64,000 nucleotides of DNA from Capsicum annuum (lineage: Eukaryota; Streptophyta; Magnoliopsida; Solanales; Solanaceae), in contig NW_025825201.1 in the NCBI RefSeq assembly GCF_002878395.1, positions 351,782 through 415,781 of the forward strand, written 5' to 3'. Shown here one piece after another: positions 24,546 through 35,059 of the stretch (the first letter of the stretch is position 1; the number at the start of each line of letters is the position of its first letter). The position numbers and the translations under genes are program-made. The notes below the pieces were generated by a model. It saw only the letters and a list, made by a program, of their open reading frames with translations, did not search any database and was not told the origin of the DNA.

Positions 24546-25165
24546 ATGAATGAGGAACTGCATTCTAGGGGTATCTATGTCTTGAGTTATGAGAAATTAT
24601 GTATACATCCGTGGATTGATTTACCTCCAGGATACAAAGTCCCCAAATTCAATATATTCGATGGACATGGAGATCCAATCACACATCTAAAGGACTATTA
24701 TGGTAGACTAATTGGTATAGGGCATAATTAGCCTCTCCTTATGAGATTGTTTATTCAGAGTTTGTCAGGAATGGCACTCACATGGTTCGCCCAACAAAAC
24801 TTTGACAAATGACATAATTGGCTCAAGATTTTGTGAGGCAATACAAGTTTAACATCAATACTGGTCTAACAAGGTGAGAATTACTCGAGATGAAGAGAGA
24901 GACCCATGAATAGTTTGTGGAATATGCAACTCAATGGAGGTTAGAGGCTTCCAAAATACATCCTTCTGTACTTGAGAAGGAATTGATCCAAATTTTTCTC
25001 AAGACACTATACGAAATATACTTTCAGAAAATGTTCTTCCTGGTCAATCACAAATTTGAGAGTCTAATTTCTATTGGTAAGAAATTAGAATATGAAATAA
25101 AGAATCCACCCAAGGAAGAGAAAGAGGATTCATCACCTTTTATACCTCTAACACAAGGTTATTGA
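24546..25165 (+). pseudogene. gag2 of element A (second gag, broken and shortened)
   Basis: 24546-24731 reads LSYEKLCIHPWIDLPPGYKV, then PKFNIFDGHGDPITHLKDYY and GRLIGIGHN, a stop, then LLMRLFIQSLSGMALTWFAQ in the following frame. Frameshifts follow, and 24917-25165 carries EYATQWRLEASKIHPSVLEK. There is no knuckle before the 3' region. The block is clearly the same gag type as gag2 of B (SYEDLCIYP, PEGYKPPRFELYNGTGD) but much diverged, more than the LTRs or gag1 appear to be. Confidence 0.65.
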
Positions 25166-26209
25166 TATAATGAGACCCACGCTGATTTTGATCCTCGAAA
25201 CAAGGCTTGTCAGATCCACTCCTACTCTGTCCAAAAAGATCTCATACGTTCACGAAAGAAACATAAAGCGCATCACATGAATTGATGTTCTTGTTTCACG
25301 TCACTATTTTACTCGCCTTACGGCTAGCAATATTTTCTTTTTTTCTCTATATTTCTTTGTACTCATGAACTATGTTTGACCTAACTTCCATTTGGATACA
25401 TAGGGTCTGTTTTTTATTTAATAAAACATTTCTTTCCCCCTGTCTTTCACATTCCTACACTTCTAAATCAATCCAACTCTTGAGCATATAAAGGTAGATT
25501 ACATTTGAGATTACAATATTCAAATGTAAGACAATCATTTCTCTTAGACTAATATTTTCTTTGAGTGGTATAGGAATATAAGACTCTAAAGATAAAAACT
25601 AGGGCAGAATTTTTGATGTTTTAAGAAAACCTCAAAAAATTCATGATTAAACAATATATCAATTCACAATGACATGCAAAAGGCGCCTTTCATTATAATC
25701 TGAGGAATTTTTTTTTGAGAATTCCTCAAAAATTTCACGAGCTAATAATCTATTCACAATGACGAGCGAAAGACGCTTTACAAACTAGGGCAAAAATTTT
25801 TGAGAATTCCTCAAAAATTTCATCACGATAGAGTACAAATCCTAATGATTCATAGAGTAGAAAACAACGACCAAGGAGTCGACACGAGCATGGTACAAAT
25901 TCACATTTCTTTTTGACTGACATCTTTTCTTTGAGTACAGGATTAACAGGTACAAATGACAGAAATCACTCCATCATGAGAAGGCACAATAACCGATCTA
26001 ACATCATGATGAGAGACTTCACAATTGCTCCAACAAATACGATAGATACATTTTCTCATCTTCTATTATCTTTATTGTTATGGTCGTTTGTTACAAAGTT
26101 TAATTTTCTGTACATATATATATATATATCTACGCTAACCGTCTTTGCAGAGACGAGCTAAAAATGGCAGGACCAATAGGTATAGATCACGATGAGAAGC
26201 CAAACAGTT
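25166..26209 (+). other. 3' untranslated region of element A with hairpin-forming repeats
   Basis: The 'tgaactatgtttgacctaac' block is at about 25366. Between 25600 and 25840, 'ttgagaattcctcaaaaatt' and neighbours occur twice or more as inverted repeats (tttttgag ... ctcaaaaa), alternating with 'cacaatgac' and 'gcgaaagacgc' words at about 110-bp spacing. A short TA run is at 26117. No coding sequence. Confidence 0.55.
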
Positions 26210-26629
26210 GATCAAACGATTCCATAATACATCGAGAAGCCTAAAAGATGATCCTACGATGAGAAGCAAAAAAACTGATCACACGATTCCACAATGCATC
26301 GAGAAGCCCAAAAGCTGATCCTACAAGGAGAAGCCAAAAAACTGATCACACGATTCCACAATGCATCGAGAGGCCCTAAAGCTGATCCCATGATGAGAAG
26401 CCAAGAAGCTAATCACACGATTCCACAACGCATCGAGAAGCCCAAAAGCTGATCCCACGATGAGAAACCAAGCAGCTGATCACACGATCCGCAATGCATT
26501 GAGAATCCCAAAAGCTGATCCCACGATGAGAAGCTAAATAGATGATCACACGATTCCACAATGCATTGAGAAGCCCAAAAGCTGATCCCACAATGAGAAG
26601 CCCAATAACCGATCACATGATAAGAAGCC
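26210..26629 (+). repeat. 67-bp tandem repeat, six units plus part (element A)
   Basis: Units start at 26210, 26277, 26344, 26411, 26478, 26544 and 26611 (spacing 67, one 66). Consensus pieces: gatcacacgattccacaatg, catcgagaagcccaaaag, ctgatcccacgatgagaagc. Minus-strand open frames here are by-products of the repeat. Confidence 0.9.
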
Positions 26630-26757
26630 AAAAGCTAATCACGCGATTCCATGATAAAAGATATACGCTTTTTTTATTTCCACATTCACTGTCAAAAGCT
26701 AATCACGCGATTCCATGATAAAAGATATACGCTTTTTTTATTTCCACATTCACTTTA
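26630..26757 (+). repeat. 64-bp direct duplication next to the 67-bp array
   Basis: 26630-26693 and 26694-26757 are almost identical, beginning 'aaaagctaatcacgcgattc' and ending in the 'tttccacattcact' stretch. Near identity suggests a recent duplication. Confidence 0.85.
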
Positions 26758-27250
26758 CGTTTATCGATTATTTATTTCTTACATACCTAACCTTTGTTAT
26801 TTAGTACGATGTAAAGACGCAGGTAACAGAGAAGGAATAATAAATAGAGATAATTTTTGTTTTTGTTTTCAGAATATTACCCCATCTATTCATCCATCAC
26901 CTCACCAACCTCAACATTTTCAAACTTCTCCATACGTCACTATTCCAAATCCCATTAAATTTCGTCCCAGGTTGTTGACCCACAATATCACTTTTGATGC
27001 CCCATCCTTTATCGATGACATTCTTTAGGAATATTGTCCATTCCTAAATCTAGAACTACAAATGGCCTGATCTCGTAAAACCAGAGATATGTAGGCGGCT
27101 TGAACCTGAAGTCTCGGCCACATTATTTTTAAAACCACCTCCCGTCGTTTTAACTCCAATGAATCTTCCTCAATCGAACAAAATTGGCTACTACATCAAC
27201 TTTTGTTGCTTGACAATTCTTTCATCATTCTCAAGCAACGAAGAGGCAGC
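26758..27250 (+). other. 3' end of internal region and polypurine tract of element A
   Basis: Collinear with 16561-17000 of B. A partial 'gagatatgtaggcggc' block lies near 27085. The tract before LTR3 is 'aacgaagaggcagc'. Confidence 0.55.
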
Positions 27251-27540
27251 TGTTGACACCCAATTTTGACCCTCGATACCACTTTTGGGCTGCTATTTTT
27301 ATCAAAATTATTTAATTTAAATTATTAATACTTTTACACATTATTCTTATATTAAATTCATATTTACGTGGCACATTCATAATTTAGAAAAATGCATAAA
27401 TTATTTTATTATCTTTTAGTATCATTTTTATAATTTTTAAACTCAAGTACGATGTTTTACGTAATTTTATTAATATTTATTAAGTTATTTTTCACATAAT
27501 TGTGCACACTCACATTTTTTACAAATACATTGTCTAGTGT

Positions 27541-27747
27541 TGCATTATTACTACTATTGTTATTTTTATTATTAGCAATTATTATTCATTATTTTTATTT
27601 ATCTGTTATTATTATTATTATTGTTTATTATTATTTATCATTGTTATTATATATATTATTTGTTATTATTATTCATTAATTGTTATTGTATATATATATA
27701 TATATATATATGTTATTATTTATTATTATCATTATTATTATTATAAC

Positions 27748-27789
<42 letters not shown>

Positions 27790-27790
27790 A
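27541..27790. repeat. ATT and TA microsatellites in LTR3
   Basis: Imperfect tta/att runs with a pure TA run at about 27689-27711 and a nearly pure tta run at 27746-27787. Confidence 0.9.
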
Positions 27791-27929
27791 ACAGTAGCGG
27801 TCAATTCCATTTCATTCTTATACATATTTAATTTTACAACAAGATGACATTTCTAGCCACATTTACGTACATTATGTCAATTTTGGCCTAATTTCTTACA
27901 ATCCTAGCCACATTCTGACTCCACATAAT

Positions 27930-28510
27930 CTTAAATCCTACCCGTTGATCAAAATTTATCTAATGGCTGAGATTTGATATGCCTTCTTTCCTTTTAAAAA
28001 CCAAACAAAACCCTAACCCTCTTCATTTTTCACAAAAGAGCCACAGCTCCTCTATCTCTCTCTATGATCTCTCTCTCTCTCTCTACCTTCTCCCTCTACA
28101 CTCCTCCTCATCATCAGCATCCATGGCTGCCACCGGCCATCCCAGCACTGGCAAGCCTCCTTTCCCCCTTTTCTCCTCTTTCTCTCTCTCCATCAACCAC
28201 CACGAGCAGCCCCCCCCCCCCAACTATGATCAACGTCCCTCCGTTCTTATGAAATCCATGCGCCACCCCCAGATATACCATGAGCCACCGACGAACAACG
28301 ACAGTCTGATCTCCATCTTTCTCACTGCTAGTCAGCGACCAGAGCACGCCGCCGCCCTGTTCTCTGCATCTCTACCATCGGTCAGCCTCAAAACCCTTCT
28401 CCTATCACCACTTCACGACCATGCAGTCACGAGTTTATACCATTTTGCCTCACCGGAGGTCATGACCGGTGAGGTATCGATTGGTAACCCCTCCGACTAT
28501 GTTTGATCGA
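27930..28510 (+). promoter_or_regulatory. Telo-box and CT-rich, gene-like pocket in LTR3
   Basis: 'cccgttgatcaaaatttatc' then 'taatggctgagattt' precede 'aaaaccctaaccctcttc' (28006-28023), a good telo-box. A CT microsatellite-like tract (28049-28085) and GC-rich sequence with an open frame (27979-28506, S/P/H rich) follow, closing with 'caccatcacaggttctgtcc', donor-like. The frame is not shared with LTR1/2, so I do not call a gene. Confidence 0.45.
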
Positions 28511-29285
28511 TAGACACCATCACAGGTTCTGTCCATTATTAATTTTATATTAGTCATTGTTTAATATTACTCTCTGTGATCTGAAATCGACTAACTCGGC
28601 TGATGTTATTGATTTTGATATTGATTTCTGTGATTCGGGTTTACTGATATGTTTAGGCTCTCACATACATGAAGTTGGTGATACTTAACTAGGCTACTGA
28701 TTGTTTTTCTAAATCTTAAAATCACTATTATTGCTTGTGAATTGTATTCTGTTGGATTTGTTTGACATCGATAAGCTGCACACTTAGTTTTTGCGAAAAA
28801 TGATTAATCTTGTTTTTTACTCTTGACTGAAGATTATGGAACTGATTGCCTTGTAATTTGGATGACTTGATGATTTGAGTTGATTGGATGCATAATCAAC
28901 GTTAGTGATTAAGGAACATGCTTATATGATTAGTTGCCTTTCTATTTTTTATTTTACTTTATTTTATTCTTTTATTGTAATTAGCAGTCCTTTCTCACAA
29001 CATCAGACATGTTTCACATGCCTATTTGTGGTAAGTACATAATTGGTGTGCCCGATTGCAATATAATTGATTTGCTTAACGGATGTTTTCCTTTTATTTT
29101 CTTTGACTAAATTTGATATTATAAGTGTGATTTTATATTTATGAAAAACTCCATTGATTGGCTTCATCAATATCCTCTTCCTTAATTGATTCTGACTGAT
29201 TTTTTCTTAATATCTTTTTCCTTTTTTGTTGCTACTAATTAACACTCATGTATTTCTTTTCTTTCAATCCCCAATACCCTTCTAC

Positions 29286-29293
29286 TATATAAA
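29286..29293 (+). promoter_or_regulatory. TATA box in LTR3
   Basis: tatataaa in 'cttctactatataaacaatc', followed by the shared 'cttcttttcaaattaa' start-site-like stretch. Confidence 0.55.
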
Positions 29294-30340
29294 CAATCCT
29301 TCTTTTCAAATTAAGGGACAGTTCTTGAAAAAAAAAACACTCCCTATAAGAAAATCACTAGCTATTTTGATACAAGAAATTACGTATTCTTAAGAGTTCT
29401 TTGGTTTTCTTGGAGGCTTACTGAAATCACCACACATTATTCTTACAAGTGATTGTTTTCATTATTCTCATTATTTATTTTATTACTGCTCATCAGTAAG
29501 TATCTAAAATGATGTAATTTAATTTCTTATCTGTTCGTTGAATGATTTAACTTGTTAGAAATCATGTTCATAGGGACTTCTCTATGTTGTGTTTGTCATG
29601 TAATTGTTTGGTCACTTTGTGTATTGAAGCATGCCATAGTATCTTGTTTGTCCCCACCATTGCCATGTTATTGCTCTACAGGTCGGGATTATTTGAAGAG
29701 TCGCCGGAACGTTAAACATAATACGTTATTCCTTACACCTGCCGTTTTTCCTTTCTTATTTTTGTATCATTTGATTTGTAACATTATTGTAAAGACATTA
29801 TTATTGTAATAATAAAATTTGGGACTGCTTTGGGGGATGGGAATTTACGTGCTCTATGAATAGTATTGATAGGCACAATTTAGGTTTTACTTATGTTACA
29901 TGGTACGTGGATAATTCCTGGACTAATAACATAATTTTTAAGCATGTTAAAATATCAAATTTTAAGCATTTCAACAAGTTAATTTGTAGATCAAGAATGT
30001 CATTTTTTTTGACATATCAAGGCAATTTCAACTTGTTAGCATGAAATTTCTGCACTGTTTGCATAATTTTCAGCATGTTAAAATGTTAGATTTTAGGCAT
30101 TCTTAACATGTTAAACACTAGATTTAAATACACCACTGTGTCCCTTAACATGTTAATGTGCTTTCCACATTTTTCTAGTTTCTTATACTCTCATTATTTT
30201 TATGACACTTGCACAATAAATTCGTGAGCACAATTCCTTGACACATTTACCACACACTTGACACCCTCTTTTAACAATTTGAACACGAATCACAGTTACA
30301 TTTTGTCACGCTATCACTTGTTGAACACTTAGATATCATG

Positions 30341-30492
30341 CCCACAGGTTAATGACACAAAATAAGTAATTATTTGTCTTTGCATGTTCATCACATTAAT
30401 CATCTTTAATAACCAGCCCACAGGTTAATGACACAAAATAAGTAATTATTTGTCTTTGCATGTTCATCACATTAATCATCTTTAATAACCAC
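30341..30492 (+). repeat. 76-bp direct duplication in LTR3
   Basis: 30341-30416 and 30417-30492 are nearly identical (beginning 'cccacaggttaatgacacaa'). LTR0, LTR1 and LTR2 carry a single copy at the equivalent place. Confidence 0.9.
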
Positions 30493-31391
30493 GGGGCTAA
30501 TGTGAGACATTACTTGCTACTTGATGTTCAATGTGTTACGCGTCTCGAGTCTTAGGCAACATAGCTTTATTTTGTCTAGACCATAAAACCAATATAGCAA
30601 AGTCCAATGCCTCTTGGGCTATAGGCGGGACGATATGTATTACTAAATACGCTAGTTTTATCCTTGTCTTAGAACGCCTTTAGAGTTAACAACCAATCTA
30701 GGTGGATGGGACAGGTAGTCATTTGAACGTGATGATCTCCAACCGACATTAAAGGTAAGACATATGACTTGTCTAAGAGTTCGGCCAGTGGGTCAACTGA
30801 TGATTAAACAAGTTGGGGTTCTGATCCGAATGAAATCAAAAACATTTCTTTATTTAATTTGATGAATTTTGTTTATTCTTTTATTTACTTTACATGATTA
30901 TTTATCTGGGGTAGTTAGTTTATTATATAAGCAGTCCCCTTTGTTGTAAAGTATGTCATTTCTTTCTCCTTGCTTGTCTCATCACATGTTTTTAGTAATT
31001 TTATCACTTAGATAATTAATAATTAGAAGCAATAAAAATAGTGTGTTTGTTTATTAATTGTTTTATCACTTAGTTAAACATTAAATTAATAATAAAACAA
31101 GAGACCTTATTTGATCACATAGAAACCCCATGTAAAGTACGAATTCGGCTGGGAACCACTTTGTAGACCTCGAAAGGTGCCTAACACCTTTCTTTCAAGG
31201 TAATTTGAACCCTTACTCGAATCTTTGGTGAACTAAGATAAAACAACAAAATAGGTTCGTAGTAGCCTAGACCGGTGCCCTAACGCACCTTAATTCGTTA
31301 GGTGGCAACTCTTCACACTTCTTTTCAAAATAATTTTAAAAAGAGTGGTCACGTAGAATCTCGCTTTCCGCGAGAAAAATGAGGCGCGACA

Positions 31392-32144
31392 TTGACCAGT
31401 GAGCTAGAGGAGATGTCTGCTCACTTGGCGCAAAAGGATACAAAACTTGCTACTCTAAAGGAAACTCACTTAATGGGGCAAGAGAAGGGACTAGGTAGAA
31501 GTAAGAGTCTACAATCTGTAATGAAATGCTAAGGTCTAAGATTCAGAATTTGGAAGCCAAAGTTGAGGACTTGACTAAACAACCTTTGAAGAACCATGCC
31601 GCTGAAAATGAACAAATAACTCTCTTTCTTCGCTAATTTTTTGGTCCTTTTTCTGATCCTTCTACCTGATGTCTATCCAACCTGGTCCCAACCATGTCTT
31701 GTAGTCTTAAGCCCCTTCTTTTAAGCCCTATCTTTTAGTTGTTATCGTGGTATTTATCTTGTACTTAGTTCTTGATGCCATTTTCTAGACATTATATGAT
31801 GCTGGCCTTTATGATTAATGAATATTTTGTGTGTTGATGTTATCATCTTTCCTTTTTTATATGATTTTACTTATTTATGTTAGTGTAGCATCAATGTCTA
31901 GAAGTTAACATGTGTGCTTATCTTTTGCGTGGTTTACTGTTTAACTCTTTAATGATGTCAAAATAGGGAAGATAAGGTATATATATGTGTAAGTAGTTTA
32001 GGGACCAGGTTCTTATCGGCAGGGGGGAAGTGCTTTATTCTTATTTTATCTTTGTTTAGCAGGTATCAGTGACAGGAGGAAAAGACTTGTAGTGAATCTT
32101 GTGATAAGATGAGTATGGTTTGTAATCATCAAAAGGGGGGAAAT
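31392..32144 (+). mobile_element. 3' internal remnant of a SIRE-like Ty1/copia element
   Basis: 31392-31530 reads LTSELEEMSAHLAQKDTKLA and GQEKGLG in one frame before stops. This is a charged, helix-forming stretch, possibly the env-like or gag-like tail of a SIRE element. The rest is non-coding, ending in the purine tract 'catcaaaaggggggaaat' (32127-32144), typical for SIRE/Maximus copia elements. It abuts LTR3 of element A, so A probably inserted into it; its 5' part is not seen to the left of LTR0. Confidence 0.5.
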
Positions 32145-32994
32145 TGTTAGTTTTCTAGTTTTGATGATTGACAAACCAACCTTGGGACCTGGTTCAGTAG
32201 AGCTATGCATAGCCTTTTGATTATAAAAATTGCAACCACTTAGACACCAGGTTCATCTGGACTATGCCTTTCTGCGCTAAGTCAGCAATCTAGCTGGAAA
32301 TAGTACCGGGTGGCAGAAAGTTGGTGGCAAAGCTGTAACACCTTTTTTCTTCATCCAATCAAAAGAATCGCAGGCTTTCTTTTCTTATATATATGCAACA
32401 TGTTACAACAAGAAAACCTAAGCTTCCATATACAAAGAACATTAAATCTCTCTTGAAGTAAATATTTAAACCAAAGCCTCACTTGCAACAGGGACCCGCT
32501 CAATGGTTACGTTTATCTTAAGCTCATGTTGTACTTCAGTCCTTGTTTAGTGATTTGTCATTGTTACGTACTGCTCTAGTCAATAAATTGTAGGTTTCCT
32601 CATTCTTTATTGTTTTCATGCGTGTTGAGTCCGCCATAGTTAGTTAACATTGAGGCTAGAGTTAGGATGTTATTGATTCAGTTAGATTTAGTTGGTTTAA
32701 TAGTGCAACAGAGTTATTACTTTAGAGTATTGCAATAGAGCTATTGCAAGTTGTTGAAGTTTCAGAGGTTAATCCTTTAACCATAGAGTATGTATTTGAG
32801 TTTTCTTGAAGATAGTAAAGTGGTTGAAAATCCTACATGGTAGGTCATGGTTTTACTCCCTTGAGCAAGGAGGTTTCCACGTAAATATTGTGTGTGCATT
32901 GTTTGTTTTTGTTGCATTTTTTTTATCTAATCTTGTTCATTACTGCATACATTAGTTAGGGACCAGGTCCCTAAGTTGGTGGGATAGTCGTACA
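32145..32994 (+). mobile_element. LTR of a SIRE-like Ty1/copia element
   Basis: It starts TGTTAGTTTTCTAGTTTTGA straight after the polypurine tract. It contains 'gggacctggttcag' and 'gggaccaggtcc' words, a TATA-like 'cttatatatatgcaac' (32383) and ends near 'gtcgtaca'. The right end is uncertain. It is the 3' LTR, and no second copy is in the window. Confidence 0.6.
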
Positions 32995-33000
32995 GCTTTT

Positions 33001-33145
33001 CAAGGGTAAATATGTTAAGTTTAGTAATGAGAAGAGCATATTTGATCCTATAGTAAAATGACAAGGGCATATTTTGCTCCATAATATAACTAGGAGTAAA
33101 TTAAACCAATTAAGTAGAGAAGTATTTTTTTTACCCTTTTACCTT
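33001..33145. mobile_element. Small MITE-like element
   Basis: Left end 'caagggtaaatatg' and right end 'tttttttacccttttacc' pair as inverted repeats (aagggtaaa/tttaccctt). The middle, with 'gcatatttgatcctatag' and 'gggcatattttgctcc', is typical of short non-autonomous DNA elements in Solanaceae. Target duplication not resolved. Confidence 0.4.
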
Positions 33146-33224
33146 TTTAAAATTCTACTTTTAACTAATAAGAATAATATATATTAACAAATACACTAAT
33201 TTTAAGAAAAAGAAAAAAAGAAAT

Positions 33225-34165
33225 TGGGTCCAAGATCAAGCTCGAGATCAGGTCTCGAGTCTAGGTCATGTTTATGAACAAGGTTGTATTTGAGGGTCGA
33301 GTCCTAAGTTGGAATTGAGGGTCATTTTTCAAATCTTGCTTCAAGGTCGAGTTGAGTTTTGTTTTTCAAGTCAAGTATCGAGTCTTAATTCTAATTGAGG
33401 TTCGAGTTGAAATTTGGAGATAGGTAGAGGGTCGGGCCTCAAATTGTGATTGGGGTCAAGTATCGGGTCAAGGTCAACAATCAGATCTTGAGTTAGACCA
33501 GGGTGAGATCGAGAGTTCGATTCTGAGTTAAAGTTAGGGCCAGAATTAAAACTTGGGTTGTATCGGGGTCGAATCTCGAATCTAGGTCGAGCTGAGGTTT
33601 GAACTTTGTGTTCATTTTATGTCAGGGATCGAGTCCTAGGTTGGGGTAGGGATTGGATACTTAGTTGTTATTGGGTAGGGATTAAGTCACTAGTTGGGTC
33701 GGGAGTCAAGACCCAAATCGATGTAGGGTCAAGTCACTAGTTAAGGTTGGAGTCGAGGGTCGAATCTTGAGATGGGGAGAGTCAAGGTTAGGGTACCTAA
33801 ATGAGCCTTAGTCCTGAAACAAAAATGAAATCGAGTTTCAAGTTGGGTTAAAGAGTTGGTATCGAATTTCAAGTCGAGCAGAGGTTAGAAGTCCCAAAAT
33901 AAGATGAGTTAATGTTTCGGTCTTAGGGCATGGTGAAGTACTGAATAGAGGTTAGTGTCAAGCTAGGGTCAGGGGTCAAGTCCCAGGTTTGGACTGGGAT
34001 CAAGTCCCCGATTGGGGTCGGGGGTTAAGGTTTTTGTCCCATGTTTGGATATATTTCAGGTTCGAATTTTGGGTCGTTATTGGGTGTCTGATCCTGAGTC
34101 AGGTTCAAAATTTTAGTCTGGGTCAGGGTCACATCCTTGGTTAATATCAGGTCTCAAGTTAAGGT
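33225..34165. repeat. Degenerate GGTCGAGTC / GGGTCAAGTC repeat field
   Basis: About 0.9 kb made of drifting short words: ggtcgagt, gggtcgagtcc, gggtcaagtc, 'gtcgagtcctaagttgg', spaced roughly 15-35 bases with 'ttgggt' and 'gaggtt' fillers. No strict period is visible and there is no coding frame. Origin unknown. Confidence 0.6.
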
Positions 34166-34559
34166 TGGGATTCTTTTATAATTATATAGATAAGGCACAA
34201 GTACGAAAATATTTTTATAATCCTTTTATGATGACATGACAACCATGTCAGATAAAAGAAGAACAAAAATACAAAAAGAAAATGAGTTTAGGGGGTAATA
34301 GGACCCCCGTAAAGCTTAAATATGTCATAGCAATTTCGGGTATAGTTTAGGCGGATACTTGTGTCTTTATCTCTTTTTCATTTGAATAAAACTTTTGTTA
34401 CCAAAAAAAATCAAATTATTGGGATTGAAAGTTGAGTTTGGGTTGTTTCATGGGTTGACTTTGGGCTAGCATTGGTTGTGTCCAAACTTAGCCCATTTGC
34501 AATATATCTCATGTCTAACCCATTAAAACTTGGACAAACTGAACAGATCAAGTAGCTAT
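34166..34559. other. Non-coding, MITE-like sequence
   Basis: It includes 'ggtaataggacccccgtaaa' and 'gggtatagtttaggcggata', wording typical of short inverted-repeat elements, and an A-rich 'ttaccaaaaaaaatc' at 34399. Ends are not defined. It has replaced the 3' continuation of the sucrose transporter fragment that follows. Confidence 0.35.
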
Positions 34560-34980
34560 AGACACCAGGTGGGAAACCATGCCAAGGCAGTGACAAGCAG
34601 GATCACCCAAACAACATCGAGGAAATACTTCAAAATTCCAAACAACTCCCAGAGAAAAGCTTCTTCTTGACCATGGCTTGATTCGACAATCTCTTCTCTA
34701 GTATGAGAAGAACCACGACTAGGATTTAGAGGCTGCTTCTTTGCTACCGATATGCTAATACATGTAGTTGTTGTAATAAAAATAATGTCGAAAATAGAAA
34801 CGGCCTTTAGATTGGCACAGTTGATGGTACATGCAGTACTGAGGGTGAAAGGAAAGATCTTATACCAGCCACTGTAAGATCCAGTTGCAAAGCCAAGAAT
34901 GTTACCAATGGCCATAAATAAGGAAAAGTATGTATTTGCTACCCGAGTTCTTTTCTGATCCTTTTCTGTATATTGGAAAG
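34560..34980 (-). pseudogene. SUT4: Fragment of a SUT4-type sucrose transporter
   Basis: Reading the minus strand from about 34970, the frame gives TEKDQKRTRVANTYFSLFMA, IGNILGFATGSYSGWYKIFP, FTLSTACTINCANLKA, SSHTREEIVESSHGQEEAF and LWELFGILKYFLDVVWVILL, ending at ALAWFP. These are the middle transmembrane helices and cytosolic loop of the SUT4 clade of sucrose/H+ symporters (MFS, 12 helices, about 500 residues). About 135 residues survive, open but with substitutions (for example KDQR to KDQK, FPGVVW to FLDVVW). The N-terminal half and last helices are absent; both flanks are unrelated. It is probably a captured or retroposed piece and cannot make a transporter. Confidence 0.8.
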
Positions 34981-35059
34981 CAGAGAAAGTATCACTAGTT
35001 TGAAGCCAAATTGATGATATAAAGATGCACAAAGAAATGACTGAGTCGTGCAAAAATGT

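Larger units (their letters stand above)
2590..31391 (+). mobile_element. Element A: outer, long-LTR Tat-like non-autonomous retrotransposon, split by element B
   Basis: Element A consists of a damaged 5' LTR (2590-4109), a PBS and leader start (4110-4388), the rest of the internal region (21635-27250) and a 3' LTR (27251-31391). The two LTRs share variants that the inner pair lacks, for example 'gcagtccccttt' (3649, 30931) where the inner pair read 'gcaatccttg'. The leader cut at 4388 picks up again at 21635. The internal part holds two gag-like regions and no visible pol. With B removed, the element is about 11.5 kb. The left flank was lost with the truncated 5' LTR, so no target duplication can be tested for A. 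Confidence 0.75.
27251..31391 (+). mobile_element. LTR3: 3' LTR of element A (4.1 kb)
   Basis: It starts TGTTGACACCCAATTTTGAC and ends aggcgcgaca. It resembles LTR0 more than LTR1/LTR2 in the outer parts. Inside it has a long ATT/TA microsatellite, a telo-box, a CT-rich pocket different in sequence from that of LTR1/2, a TATA box, a short gcatgtta zone (29935-30160) and a 76-bp duplication. The middle of this LTR is shorter than in element B by several hundred bases in the repeat zone. Confidence 0.85.

Noticed and set aside
26409..26631. Minus-strand frames rich in SHRGISFWDS-like repeats
   Set aside because: Direct product of the 67-bp tandem repeat, which keeps frames open by chance.
27979..28506. 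175-residue frame in LTR3
   Set aside because: Low complexity, no family likeness, no counterpart in the other LTRs.
4389..31391. Tandem LTR array from unequal recombination
   Set aside because: LTR pairing by variants, the split leader and the flanking GTTAC/ATTAC fit nesting better.
34411..34596. 61-residue minus-strand frame overlapping the SUT4 fragment end
   Set aside because: Different frame, no similarity to the transporter; it is sequence beyond the break.
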